A DNA stretch of 64,000 nt from Neoaliturus tenellus (GCA_030545055.2 CM061537.1:77703290-77767289), one strand, 5' to 3'; positions 16,337 through 25,470 are shown, counted from the stretch's first letter. Notes: generated from the sequence alone by a model not told the origin. Numbers and translations: made by a program.

Positions 16337-17035
16337 TCAATGGATTAATACAAATTTGTCCAACCCTATCCGATATCTTCCATCTTTTATAGCTTCATCT
16401 TTCATAATTACGAGAAAGCCGTACTTTTCAGCCCACGCTTTGCCGCACATCTCTTTAAATTTATCAAATGTCATATCCGCATTGACATGATCGTTATATA
16501 CGTGTTTTAAATTTGTTTCATCTTGCTTGAATATTATCAGCAAGTTAGCATTATCCCTTATAAGTTGTTTTGGAATTTTACTGTAGGTTTAACCAATATA
16601 AATACTGTCAATATTATGATGTCTTCCCATTGCGAAATAACTTCTGATTGTGTCGTGATTCTCACATGATACATCGTCAAATATAAATACAGAAAATGGT
16701 TTAGCTTCGTTTGGTTGCATAATTGTTTCACTGGCATTAAACTTGTAGAAATTTACTTCTGGTACACTCGCTAATACTTTATCCAACAACTGGTATTTAG
16801 GTTGTTGCAAAGATTTTGAAAAAATGTATATATTGTTAAAACGTAGTCCTTTTGGATTAGTTATAAGGTTAAAAACAGCATTTGTTTTTCCACAATTTGA
16901 AGGACCGGTTATTAAACATCTTATGGAGTTCGGTAGTAATTCCCCATGTTTACCACGGTTTAACTTGTCACTATCCACTGTCAATTCATCTATGTTATTA
17001 ATATTAAATCGTTCCTTTTGCTGTACAATATCCAT
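16337..17035 (-). pseudogene. ATP: FtsK/HerA-type genome-packaging ATPase with in-frame TAA
   Basis: Walker A is GPSNCGKT (residues 44-51), Walker B FSVFIFDD (about 114-121). Translation from 17035 reaches a TAA at 16589-16591 (codon 149), and the same frame then stays open to 16337 with normal family content (LLIIFKQDE, FDKFKEMCGKAW), total 232 codons, the usual family length. So one nonsense codon breaks an otherwise clean gene. The enzyme would pump DNA into capsids. Readthrough is possible but unproven. Confidence 0.88.
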
Positions 17036-17074
17036 CTTGTTTAAAGGTTGAACACATAATGAGTTATCAAAGTA

Positions 17075-18013
17075 TTATACCAAGTCTTTTGTAGGAATCC
17101 AAGAATCTTCACTCTTGTCAAATCCCAACCAACGGACTTTAACTTTATCCTTTTTTCTTTGTAAAACCTTTTCGACAAGATATACATCGCCAACTGTTGA
17201 TTTCAATAGTTCATGCCCATAGAATCCGCCTTGAAGTAGTTCACCTTTGTTGTCCTTTAAAATGTACGTTTCTGGTATTGTCGGCTGCACCTTGTAGATT
17301 GTAAATACTTCGTTAGTCCAGTTTGGTAGATATCTCTTACTGAAAACCCCTTTGTATTTACTTATACGCACCTTATCGTTTACTTTAAACTTTTTAGGTT
17401 TTAATCTTTCAATTTTGGGAGCCGTATTTTTTTTAATACGCTCCAAAACAAGCTTAGCATTGCCGCTATTTACTTGGATAGGTTTCATACCAATAGTGCG
17501 ATGATATTTGTTATTGTACTCTTTTATAAGCTGCGGTAATATATCGTACCACACATACGATCCTCGTTTGGAAAATGTTTTGTACATCGCTCCTTTCAAC
17601 GTTCTATTCAATCGTTCTATTATCGAAGCTTTGACTTCCGAATTTGTAGAATAATGATTTATGTTATATTTTTTCATTAATGTTGCAAATTCCTTATTGA
17701 AATATTCTTTTCCATCATCAGTTTGTAAATGTTTTATGACAAGTTTATTTCTTTTAATGGCCGTTTCCATAGCTTTTGTAACACTTTTCCCACTCTTGTC
17801 CTTAAGCGGTAAAGCGTCAGCGAGCTTGGTAAAACAGTCTATAATCGCTAATATATATTTAAATCCTTTATTTAATTTACTATGCGGTATCATTTCAATG
17901 AGATTGGCTTAGTAGAGATCGTTCATTCCTTTAATAACTGTATTTCTTCTTGGAAATTTTCTTCTTGCCGGTTTATGAAGTTCATGTACAATCTTATCCT
18001 TCAGTCCTTTCAT
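17075..18013 (-). pseudogene. INT: retroviral-type integrase with chromodomain, in-frame TAA
   Basis: Start at the ATG 18011-18013, about 60 bases after TATAAAAG (18070s). Codon 35 is TAA (17909-17911); the frame is open before and after it. Downstream are the DDE residues (D59 in AIIDCF, D99 in QTDDGKE, E133 in IIERLNR) and a C-terminal chromodomain (VYLVEKVLQRKKDKVKVRW, then SEDSWIP). It would catalyse insertion with 6-bp duplication. An ATG after the stop (17893) could make a protein lacking the N-terminal part but keeping the catalytic core. Confidence 0.9.
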
Positions 18014-18093
18014 TCTTAGATGTTGTTTCCACGCCGGTTGAAAAAATACTAATCCTCAGACTGGTTTGTCTTCTTTTATATTATTAACAAATA

Positions 18094-18107
18094 TGGGTCA
18101 AGGCCGA
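18094..18107 (-). promoter_or_regulatory. half-site upstream of integrase
   Basis: GGGTCAAGGCC with TATAAAAG about 25 bases further toward the gene (18073-18080). Matches TCAAGGCC of the YCAAGGYCR motif except the last base. Confidence 0.55.
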
Positions 18108-18120
18108 ATAATAGCTGTGT

Positions 18121-18168
18121 AAAAAAGAGGGGGCATGGCATTGGGCTTGCCATGCTCCCCTCTTTTTT
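18121..18168 (-). other. gene-end hairpin after PolB (about 20-bp stem)
   Basis: AAAAAAGAGGGGGCATGGCA pairs with 18148-18168 across a 7-nt loop with one bulge. It lies between the polymerase stop and the integrase promoter. Confidence 0.85.
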
Positions 18169-18213
18169 ACGGAAAGGAAAAAAGGAAGTAGGTGAAAGGA
18201 CGAAGAACAGGTT

Positions 18214-21200
18214 TTATTGGTCGATAGGAGTTAATGAATAATGTCCAAAGGGAAGAGTGTGTATATTGTCTTGCTGGATATGCCTCTTGTCATCCTTGTA
18301 GCTTAGCGCCCATTTGGTTTGTTTAACACTGTAAACTTGATGGTTGAAGCTTCTTATCGTATTAAAAGTTGCTGTGGTTTCTATATTTTCAAACAGACAT
18401 CTTTTAAAATGTTCAAATTGTACATTCTTCTTTAGATATGATGTTTTAATGCCTTTTGCCTTCTTCACAACTTGATGTTCTTCTTTTTCACTTATGTATA
18501 GTTGAAACGAATAAAGCTTGGACATCAAAGCCACAATCTCTTCCATAGGCGCACCATTGGTTTCATCTTTGAATTTTCCTAAGACTTTCTTGTTTATTCC
18601 ATTGTCGTAGTTAGGATGGTGTTGCGGATAGTCAGAAAAATCAAAATCATCTTTATAAATAAAAGTGCGTAGGTCTTCATACATATCATTGGTTATAATC
18701 CAATAGATGAATGCGTCAGTGTCCATGTATGCGATTCCAATGTTCTCTCTTCCATAATGTTTCACCATTTTATTATAATGAAAATCGTACATATGAGTTT
18801 TTGATATGTCTAAAATGGACATTCCGACATAAACAGGGCGATCCATCTTAATTGAAATTTTGGTCATAGAAACGGCAACAAGGTTTTCATTAATAATTAT
18901 TGAAGATGCAAAGTTTGGTTTTTGGACCAACTTTTGTAATTTTGTTGCATCATTAACCAATCTTAAATCTTTGTGATTCCTCTTGTTTTCTAATGTTTTG
19001 CCGAATATAGCATTATTCATCAATTTAAAGAAATCCTTTTCAAAATTGGACGTCTCTGCAGTTCTTCTTCTAGTGTTGTTATCTATATAGGATTTCAACC
19101 AACAGGATTGAGAAAATTGTAACACCCTATTAATTTTGGTAATTCTTAATCCCATCTCTAACGCTTGTTGTACTGTCCAATAATGTGCTACATACCTCGT
19201 CTTGTTGGTGAGTGTCATCATTAATTTCGGCCATCTACCAGTCGGAGATACTTCTGTTTTTGCTAATAGCGGCAAGTCGTAATGGTGGTCGTGAAGATGT
19301 TCGGGGTACTCAAAATCAACGTCAAAGATGTAACCGGTATCTCCGTGTTTAGGGATATCGGCGATGTTATCAATCGAATTTGGATCAACCCATTTAAAAT
19401 TATCATATGGAAGGGGTTTTGACATAGCCCATCCATATAGGTTATTCGCGTCAAAATAACCTATAAATGTACTTGGTTGTGACGCGTCATAGTTGGGGAG
19501 GTATTTATTGTTGGCTTTTACATATCTGGTTACACTTTGCGTTAATCCTCCTCGGATACCAGACTCTATCATCAACACCATATCTATATCGGTTAGTAGT
19601 TGAAGTTTACAGTTTGTTTCTTTTAACATGGCCTGCCATGCCAATCCGGGAGCTGTGTACGAATGAAGAGGGTCTAATCCGTATGCTTTTAAACAGGTAT
19701 TCCTAAATTCTTCCATTATGTCACATAATAGTGTCACATCCAATTTAACGTAGAAATCTGAATATTCTCCCAAAGTTCTCATCCCTAATTCATTCCATAC
19801 CTTACAAGCGTGTTGATAATCTTCCTCACTGATGTCCTCTTCGTATAATTTACTCTTAAAAGCTTCTCTAGGTGGAAGTGAGGTTTCTTCAAATCTTTCC
19901 AAACTGTCGATATAATCATAAGGGAAAACACCTTTGCGAAGAACTAGATCCAATTTATCGTTATTCACAATCATTCTTGTTTCTATTAAATCTTCTTTCC
20001 TGAGATTTTCTGAAAGTCTCGATAAACTGCACGGCATAAACCGGTACGAATCTAAAAATCGTAATTTTATATTTCCAATCTTCTTACTAAAGCTTATAAA
20101 CTTTTCAGTTGTTTCCGCGATAACATCAATCGCACCGTCATCTCTCCCCAATTCTGGTATTATAAAATGACCATCATAACCGCTAAGGTTATGCAGTATT
20201 ACAGGTATATTTCTAGGAATCTTGTAATTGATGTTGCATCCGTTACATGCCGCACCCCTATAATATCCTGTAAGATGATCATGATCCTTAACTTTGTAGT
20301 TATTCAAAGTAAACTCATTTTTACATAAAAAACAATGGGTGGCATTTTCATGTTGAATTTCTTCTTCTTCATCCATAGGTATCATTGGCACAATATCACT
20401 ATACAAATTTTCTACATTCCTAGCTATTTCATATAGATGATCAAGAAATGTCGCAGCAACATCTTCACCACGGTACACCACGGGTCTTGACGTTAATCCG
20501 TACCCATTTAAATGTTCTTCAGCCAATGTAGATTTAACCAATAAACAAAAACTGTTAGGCTTATGCATTTGATATTTTATACTCTTCCTTGCTTCAACAT
20601 TTTCATCTTCAATAGGGACAAGTGTTGATTCAAAATCAGCATATACCACTATAGGAATGCGATACTGATGGAACACCTTTTCAAATTGTAAGTATGATTT
20701 ACTTAATGGTGGTAAGATAATCTTTGCTTCAAAGTGTTCATTACACAGTTGTTTATGTTCTTGTAACCAATTTCGGCCTCCATTTCTTTCTTCTTTAAAA
20801 CAAAAACATCTTTTACAAATTACTTTTTTATGTTCATTTTTTGATAGCTGCTTGTTGACGAGTCTTTCAAATGATTTTATCCATACGTAGTGTGACACTT
20901 CATCCTTTGTAATTAACAACAAGTCCGTATGATCTGCAAGCTCGTTCTTCACCACTTTTAAAGGATAAACTTTATTGGAACTGTCCAAAGCAAATACGTT
21001 AACTGATATTCCGGGATTTTGTTTTTCAAATTTTGAAATACACTTCAACCCTACCGGGTAAGACATACCTTGAAAATTATATCTATATCTGTAGTTTTCA
21101 TATTCGACGCCAGGTCTTTGCGCATGGCGTGTCACAAATTTTGAGGTCATGGCGTATCGAAAACATTCCATATCTTCATTTTCCACATTTACACATGATT

Positions 21201-21789
21201 TTGTATCTTTGATCCTTTTCGGGAGTGCAATATAACTGCTGCCCATCAGCCCATAACCATGCTTGTGAACTCTTATGTCCATACCTACGACGCTAACCAG
21301 ACTCCAACCTGATCCTCTTCCTTCGTGTTCTTGAATTTTCGTCAAAATCTCTTCAAAACAATCTTCTATTATTGAATCAATATCCAAATTAGCCATGATG
21401 GTTCGATTTTTTGTTATAAATCCTCTTGGTGACATTTCTTCTTCTACATTGATAAACATGGCGTCTAGGATCAAACCAAATTTAATAAAGTTTAATCGTT
21501 TTAGTTCTTCTTTTAAAATCTTGATCACAATTGGTTTAGCTTCAGCAACAAATTGTTCTAATTCCAGATTTTCGTTTTGAATTTTGTGATGCATCACCAC
21601 TTTACCGGGTAATGCGTGAATACTTAAACTTGGTAGTGTATTAGATGGTCCTGCTGTTACTTCTTCTGTAGATATGTTTCTATTTTCTCTTACTGTAAAA
21701 TTTTCATTTCTATTGTGATACAACTCCTTATGAATGTCTAACAATATTTCATCTTCATAAGTCTCTAAACATATCTCACAACGATGCAT
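18214..21789 (-). CDS. POLB: protein-primed family B DNA polymerase
   Basis: 1191 residues, intact. N-terminal C2H2 finger (CEICLETYEDEILLDIHKELYH region). Exonuclease motifs: VYADFEST (about 382), HNLSGYDGHF (about 533), YSDFYVKLDV (about 676). A CxxC/HDH insert (CFLCKNEF, KDHDHLTGYYRGAACNGC; about 486-518) resembles endonuclease VII-type zinc centres. Polymerase motifs: FDANNLYGWAM (A, about 779), KLMNNAIFGK (B, about 922), YMDTD (C, about 1021). It replicates the linear genome from a terminal protein. The long N-terminal region may supply that protein. GGCATAAAAAGG box and TGGTGGGGG upstream. Confidence 0.95.
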   Translation of the reverse strand: MHRCEICLETYEDEILLDIHKELYHNRNENFTVRENRNISTEEVTAGPSNTLPSLSIHALPGKVVMHHKIQNENLELEQFVAEAKPIVIKILKEELKRLNFIKFGLILDAMFINVEEEMSPRGFITKNRTIMANLDIDSIIEDCFEEILTKIQEHEGRGSGWSLVSVVGMDIRVHKHGYGLMGSSYIALPKRIKDTKSCVNVENEDMECFRYAMTSKFVTRHAQRPGVEYENYRYRYNFQGMSYPVGLKCISKFEKQNPGISVNVFALDSSNKVYPLKVVKNELADHTDLLLITKDEVSHYVWIKSFERLVNKQLSKNEHKKVICKRCFCFKEERNGGRNWLQEHKQLCNEHFEAKIILPPLSKSYLQFEKVFHQYRIPIVVYADFESTLVPIEDENVEARKSIKYQMHKPNSFCLLVKSTLAEEHLNGYGLTSRPVVYRGEDVAATFLDHLYEIARNVENLYSDIVPMIPMDEEEEIQHENATHCFLCKNEFTLNNYKVKDHDHLTGYYRGAACNGCNINYKIPRNIPVILHNLSGYDGHFIIPELGRDDGAIDVIAETTEKFISFSKKIGNIKLRFLDSYRFMPCSLSRLSENLRKEDLIETRMIVNNDKLDLVLRKGVFPYDYIDSLERFEETSLPPREAFKSKLYEEDISEEDYQHACKVWNELGMRTLGEYSDFYVKLDVTLLCDIMEEFRNTCLKAYGLDPLHSYTAPGLAWQAMLKETNCKLQLLTDIDMVLMIESGIRGGLTQSVTRYVKANNKYLPNYDASQPSTFIGYFDANNLYGWAMSKPLPYDNFKWVDPNSIDNIADIPKHGDTGYIFDVDFEYPEHLHDHHYDLPLLAKTEVSPTGRWPKLMMTLTNKTRYVAHYWTVQQALEMGLRITKINRVLQFSQSCWLKSYIDNNTRRRTAETSNFEKDFFKLMNNAIFGKTLENKRNHKDLRLVNDATKLQKLVQKPNFASSIIINENLVAVSMTKISIKMDRPVYVGMSILDISKTHMYDFHYNKMVKHYGRENIGIAYMDTDAFIYWIITNDMYEDLRTFIYKDDFDFSDYPQHHPNYDNGINKKVLGKFKDETNGAPMEEIVALMSKLYSFQLYISEKEEHQVVKKAKGIKTSYLKKNVQFEHFKRCLFENIETTATFNTIRSFNHQVYSVKQTKWALSYKDDKRHIQQDNIHTLPFGHYSLTPIDQ

Positions 21790-21847
21790 TTTAGCGATGT
21801 TTACCCTTTGAAATTTAACAGGTAAATGAAACGCGTCCTCTTCATAC

Positions 21848-21876
21848 CGCCTTTTTATGCCATCTTACCCCCACCA
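21848..21876 (-). promoter_or_regulatory. PolB promoter
   Basis: CATAAAAAGG (reverse complement at 21850-21859) and TTGGTGGGGG (21865-21874). The G-rich box is in the opposite orientation to that in the early cassettes. Confidence 0.5.
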
Positions 21877-21879
21877 ATT

Positions 21880-22224
21880 TTAATCTTCTTCTTCTTCTTC
21901 TTCTTCGCTATCTGACGGGAATAATCGTCTTGCGCAGAAAACCAATCTTTGACGTATTGGTTCTACATCAGGATCGTGACTAGATGTTGGAGTTTCATGA
22001 TGGACATCTTCAAATTCCAATGGTGGTGGGTATTCATTCTCTGTCAAGTCTATTTGCACATCTTCAGGTGCCTCACTTGTTAATTCTTCTTCCATACTGT
22101 CAACACTTTCCACTTCTGAGTTGTCGTCATCCGAATCTCCCATGCCGAGATCTTCTTGTTGAATTTTATATAATATTTCAAAAATAGGTTTCCTAGGATA
22201 GTCAGTGTTATCCACGGGAGCCAT
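21880..22224 (-). CDS. acidic 114-residue accessory protein
   Basis: Rich in Asp/Glu (GDSDDDNSEVESVDSMEEEL; end SDSEEEEEEED) with a short conserved-looking LVFCARRLF segment before the acidic tail. No LxCxE motif. It could be a transcriptional activator or chromatin-binding protein; no family recognised. Its promoter has AGGTCAAGGTCA (22279-22290) and TTATATG-like box at 22260. Confidence 0.65.
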   Translation of the reverse strand: MAPVDNTDYPRKPIFEILYKIQQEDLGMGDSDDDNSEVESVDSMEEELTSEAPEDVQIDLTENEYPPPLEFEDVHHETPTSSHDPDVEPIRQRLVFCARRLFPSDSEEEEEEED

Positions 22225-22278
22225 TCCGAATGAATAAAGGAGACTCTCTTGTGTAGCTACTTATATGACTATTTTAAT

Positions 22279-22290
22279 AGGTCAAGGTCA
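22279..22290 (-). promoter_or_regulatory. AGGTCAAGGTCA site
   Basis: Twelve-base direct repeat of AGGTCA, upstream of the gene at 21880-22224 and adjacent to the 70-nt hairpin. Confidence 0.65.
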
Positions 22291-22304
22291 ACACCCCCTA
22301 AAGC

Positions 22305-22374
22305 GAGAATGGGGAATAGAGCACTAAGTGGCATGTTAGTCCATTACCACAAAGTGATCTATTCCCCACTCTCT
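22305..22374 (-). ncRNA. 70-nt repeated hairpin, copy 1 (pre-miRNA-like)
   Basis: GAGAATGGGGAATAGAGCACT pairs with AGTGATCTATTCCCC.CTCTC, with an inner AGTGG/CCAC stem and a loop of about 18 nt. Two close copies are at 23034 and 24540. It stands after the end of the bHLH gene at 22551. Confidence 0.6.
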
Positions 22375-22426
22375 AATGTGAGTCCAAATTAGCAGCCAAT
22401 TATTAAATGTCAATTTTTTTTTATTG

Positions 22427-22457
<31 letters not shown>

Positions 22458-22550
22458 TCATCACTGTTTATATCAAGTCCCATTAATAACCAATTGTTTT
22501 TACTAACACATAAAATTTTAAATAATTTTGTAGCTTCTTCCACTTCTTCT

Positions 22551-22883
22551 TTATTGACTGTCTTTCATTACACAGTTCATAGGTTCTTCATCTTCTTGTA
22601 GTAGAATTCTTTTGCATTCATATTCCAACTGCTGTATTCTTTCATTCTTTATGGCCAACTCAATAAGTAGTTGATTGATGTAGTCGGCGGCCATATCGAT
22701 AGTTCTAGTCCTTGATTCTCCCAATCGCACTCCTGGTATTAGCCTTTGCAGTTTGTAGTATTTTTGTCTTATTCTCGCCTCTCTTACCTGAGCCGACTCT
22801 TTAAAATGACTTTTCGGGACTTTCAAACGTTGTTCATCCTTTTTTGTTGTAGTAAGGTCCAAAACATTGTCTCCACTTGCCAT
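22551..22883 (-). CDS. bHLH-like protein 1
   Basis: 110 residues from MASGDN (the upstream open codons lack an ATG). REARIRQKYYKLQRLIPG forms a basic region and first helix, then GESRTRTIDMAADYINQLLIELA as loop and second helix, followed by a heptad-like KNERIQQLEYECKRILLQ zipper. The layout matches basic helix-loop-helix-zipper factors (Myc type). A large poly-T tract (22425-22454) follows the gene. Such factors are host-type regulators; a virus could use one to push the cell cycle. Confidence 0.7.
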   Translation of the reverse strand: MASGDNVLDLTTTKKDEQRLKVPKSHFKESAQVREARIRQKYYKLQRLIPGVRLGESRTRTIDMAADYINQLLIELAIKNERIQQLEYECKRILLQEDEEPMNCVMKDSQ

Positions 22884-23007
22884 GATTCTGATTCTACTGC
22901 GAGATGTGAGAAACAAGAATATTATGAGCGGAATGAGTACAACAACGCGTCGAACCTCATTTATCCACTTTCCCCCACCAAAACACTTTCCCCCTCCATG
23001 TTTTTAT

Positions 23008-23019
23008 AGGTCAAGGTCA
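23008..23019 (-). promoter_or_regulatory. AGGTCAAGGTCA site
   Basis: Upstream of the bHLH gene at 22551-22883, next to CCCCCTCC/CCCCCACCA boxes (22972-22998) and a TTTTTATAGG TATA. Confidence 0.65.
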
Positions 23020-23033
23020 AATAAACTTAACGT

Positions 23034-23103
23034 GAGAACGGGGAATAGAGCACTAAGTGGCATGTTATTCCATTACCACAGAGTGATCTATTCCCCGCTC
23101 TCT
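23034..23103 (-). ncRNA. 70-nt repeated hairpin, copy 2
   Basis: GAGAACGGGGAATAGAG pairs with CTATTCCCCGCTCTC; compared with copy 1 an A-T/T-A pair next to GGGG is changed while pairing is kept. It follows the gene at 23172. Confidence 0.6.
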
Positions 23104-23171
23104 ATTCTACATCTAATTTTTTTGTATTTTTTCTGTTTTATTTTTTTTTAATTTTTTGTTACCCGTCATCT

Positions 23172-23561
23172 TTACACAGCAGGAGGTTCATACTTTATAG
23201 GAGAGTCTTCATCAGGTTCATGAAATGCATTCCACGCACAAGTATCAGGAAGTTCATTAGGCTCGATCTTTAAAACAGGAATTTCACTAGGCGAATTCCA
23301 TACACCAGAAGTTTTATTCGTCTTCAGTTTGTTTTCTAACACTTCAATTTTGTCCAACAGTTCCAAAATATATTTCTTTGCACCCATCAATGTTTGTATC
23401 CTGGTATTGTACACATTCAATGAAGGCACTATAAGTTGCAATTGATGGAACGCCATTCTTTCTTTCCTACACCGTTCCTTACCTAAAGCACTCAATTTTG
23501 GATGTGTTATTTGTTTTCCTTTACTTTTTAAAGGGGTTGAATTTTCCACTGGTTCACTCAT
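23172..23561 (-). CDS. bHLH-like protein 2
   Basis: 129 residues from MSEPVEN. KERCRKERMAFHQLQLIVPS (basic region and helix 1), NVYNTRIQTLMGAKKYILELL (loop and helix 2), then a LDKIEVLENKLK extension. The C-terminal 45 residues are acidic and Pro-rich. Paralogue of the genes at 22551 and 24677, though well diverged. Confidence 0.66.
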   Translation of the reverse strand: MSEPVENSTPLKSKGKQITHPKLSALGKERCRKERMAFHQLQLIVPSLNVYNTRIQTLMGAKKYILELLDKIEVLENKLKTNKTSGVWNSPSEIPVLKIEPNELPDTCAWNAFHEPDEDSPIKYEPPAV

Positions 23562-23678
23562 TTTTCCCACAATGTTCTTCTTAAGAGTTTTAGCAAATAA
23601 ATGAACCTCCTACTGTGTTTTAACCCTCTTTTATACACAATTCCCCCCACCATTTCAATTTTTCCCCCACCATATTGT

Positions 23679-23933
23679 TTAAACAAAAAACCAAACTTCC
23701 AATTTTGCATTCACATTATTGTCTTTTAGAAATTTAATGAATTGCGAGCTGGATGTTGATATTTGACTGTTTGTTAAATAATCTTTTACCACTTGTTCAT
23801 CTTTCCCTTCTAATATGTAGCAAAATACTTTCATCAAACTTCCATCATCTTCTTTCGATCTTATAAAGTTTGCAACAAATGTCCAATCTTCATCGACAAT
23901 TTTAAAAGTTTTTATCTCCATGTGAAAAGACAT
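23679..23933 (-). CDS. 84-residue accessory protein, unknown
   Basis: MSFHMEIKTFKIVD, a helical middle, and QFIKFLKDNNVNAKLEVWFFV at the end, giving a strand-helix-strand outline comparable to the four small proteins near the other end. Promoter sequence has CCCCCACTACT boxes (24001-24040) and TTATAAATG. No family recognised. Confidence 0.6.
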   Translation of the reverse strand: MSFHMEIKTFKIVDEDWTFVANFIRSKEDDGSLMKVFCYILEGKDEQVVKDYLTNSQISTSSSQFIKFLKDNNVNAKLEVWFFV

Positions 23934-24070
23934 CTTTACTCCAGTTATTCTGTGACAGTAATGAAATCAACCTTTACCAAGCAACATTTATAACCAATAC
24001 CCCCACTACTCTTTCCCCCACTACTTTTCCCCCACTACTTTTCGTTAGACCTCCCCTCCATACCATTACT

Positions 24071-24427
24071 CTAGTATGTTCTACACCTAATAAATTTACA
24101 TAAGACCTGTGCACAGATTGTGCATCTTTCCCGCATAGCTTCAAATCTTATTAGCGGTGCTTTAACACGATGGTCAACGTACCCTCCTTCAACTTCAAAT
24201 TCGTCCCAATCATCTATAGCTGCTCGTGCACAATCTGGACAAAGCCGGGTCCCATCTGCAAATTTATAAGCAACAATAATGCCAAATCCATAATGTTCTC
24301 TTCGATACTCGTGTATTGCATTTCTAACCGTATTGGGAATAACACATTCTCCTGATCTTATTATGTGATTAAATAAGAAATCATCACAAATTATTTTTCT
24401 CAAACAAATAACAAAAAGACTATCCAT
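24071..24427 (-). CDS. 118-residue accessory protein with two CxxC pairs
   Basis: Residues about 64-67 CPDC and 100-103 CTIC, plus further Cys near the end (LCKFIRC), suggest a zinc knuckle. The N-terminal part is helical (FVICLRKIICDDFLFNHII). Own promoter: AGGTCAAGGCCA (24514-24525), CCCCACTACT, TATAGG. Function unknown; small zinc proteins of this type are often host-interaction factors. Confidence 0.62.
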   Translation of the reverse strand: MDSLFVICLRKIICDDFLFNHIIRSGECVIPNTVRNAIHEYRREHYGFGIIVAYKFADGTRLCPDCARAAIDDWDEFEVEGGYVDHRVKAPLIRFEAMRERCTICAQVLCKFIRCRTY

Positions 24428-24495
24428 CGTGTTGTAGATGAGAGTAACATTCGTACTAAACTGTTTTACTGCCTACCACCCGCTTAAATAACTTA

Positions 24496-24525
24496 TCCCC
24501 ACTACTATTTTATAGGTCAAGGCCA
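24496..24525 (-). promoter_or_regulatory. promoter: CCCCACTACT, TATA, AGGTCAAGGCCA
   Basis: CCCCACTACT (24497-24506), TTTTATAGG and AGGTCAAGGCCA (24514-24525). CCCCACTACT is exactly the terminal decamer of the element. Confidence 0.65.
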
Positions 24526-24539
24526 AGCAATATTAACGC

Positions 24540-24608
24540 GAGAACGGGGAATAGAGCACTAAGTGACATGTTATTCCATTGCCACAAAGTGATCTATTCC
24601 CCGCTCTC
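24540..24608 (-). ncRNA. 70-nt repeated hairpin, copy 3
   Basis: GAGAACGGGGAATAGAGCACT and AGTGATCTATTCCCCGCTCTC arms, inner loop slightly changed (GACATG). Follows the gene at 24677. Confidence 0.6.
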
Positions 24609-24676
24609 TATTCTACCTCTACTTTTTTTTACATTTTTAATTTTATTATTTTTTTTATCATTTTATGTTTTTTAAC

Positions 24677-25033
24677 TTAAAATCCTAATATTTCATTTCC
24701 TTCTTCTTCACCTTCTTCAACCACACCTTCATTACTACACACATTTTTCAAACTTGACAGTTCTTTCTTCATTTTATTGTTTTCATTTTCCAATTGTTTA
24801 ATTTTTGATTTTTTTTCTTCCAATAGTAGCTTTAAATGTTTTATGTAACTAGCAGCTACGTGGACAGTTTTCACTCGGTTTTCTCCAAGTCGCATTCCGG
24901 GAATTTGAAATTGAAGTCTGTAATATTCAATGTTGATATTGGCCTGGGTTTGTCTTGATTGTTCACTTCTTCTCCTTCTGGTCTCCTCTTCTGAATCAGA
25001 AATAAGCGTATGATACAAAATTGGACGTTGCAT
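24677..25033 (-). CDS. bHLH-like protein 3
   Basis: 118 residues from MQRPILYH. An RRRRSEQSRQ basic stretch, IEYYRLQFQIPGMRLGENR (helix 1 and loop), VHVAASYIKHLKLLLEEKK (helix 2) and a long heptad zipper IKQLENENNKMKKELSSLKN. Closest to bHLH-like protein 1 (both have IPGxRLGExR). Upstream CCCCCACCACTT (25095-25106) and GATAAATATG box. Confidence 0.72.
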   Translation of the reverse strand: MQRPILYHTLISDSEEETRRRRSEQSRQTQANINIEYYRLQFQIPGMRLGENRVKTVHVAASYIKHLKLLLEEKKSKIKQLENENNKMKKELSSLKNVCSNEGVVEEGEEEGNEILGF

Positions 25034-25107
25034 CGTAGTTGGCTGCTCTTGTAAAAATAAAACTAAATTCACTCCTACATCATATTTATCCCCTTTCCCC
25101 CACCACT

Positions 25108-25470
25108 TTACCGGTTGTCCCAAAAATGACGAATACATATTTCAACGGTCACGCTAGCACCATTTTTAACAAGATGGTTATAAAGAAAATAAGGATAGTC
25201 GCAAGATTTAAGATCTTCATTTGCCAACATGAAATCAAATGCTAATTTCCTTGAATATTCATTATGGAATTTTTCATGAACACTAATTAGAATTCCAGCC
25301 TTTTCAAACTTATAACCAATGTCTGGGATTTTCTTACAATCATCTATGTCCAGAAGTGGAAAATAATATGTGAAGGAGTTCACCGGTGGTACCCACACTC
25401 TATCACACTCTTCACAAAACACTTTGTACATTCTCGCTCGCTCATCCATTTTCAAATGATTTTTACTCAT
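25108..25470 (-). CDS. 120-residue accessory protein, unknown
   Basis: MSKNHLKMDERARMYKVFCE, an ECDRVW segment, and a C-terminal NHLVKNGASVTVEICIRHFW. Two near-N-terminal Met are possible starts (25470, 25449). Alternating helix and strand, no family recognised. Its 3' end overlaps the promoter of the next gene. Confidence 0.6.
   Translation of the reverse strand: MSKNHLKMDERARMYKVFCEECDRVWVPPVNSFTYYFPLLDIDDCKKIPDIGYKFEKAGILISVHEKFHNEYSRKLAFDFMLANEDLKSCDYPYFLYNHLVKNGASVTVEICIRHFWDNR

Noticed and set aside
16589..17911. TAA reassigned to glutamine in the virus
   Set aside because: TAA is the natural terminator of several intact genes in the same element, so a general code change is excluded.
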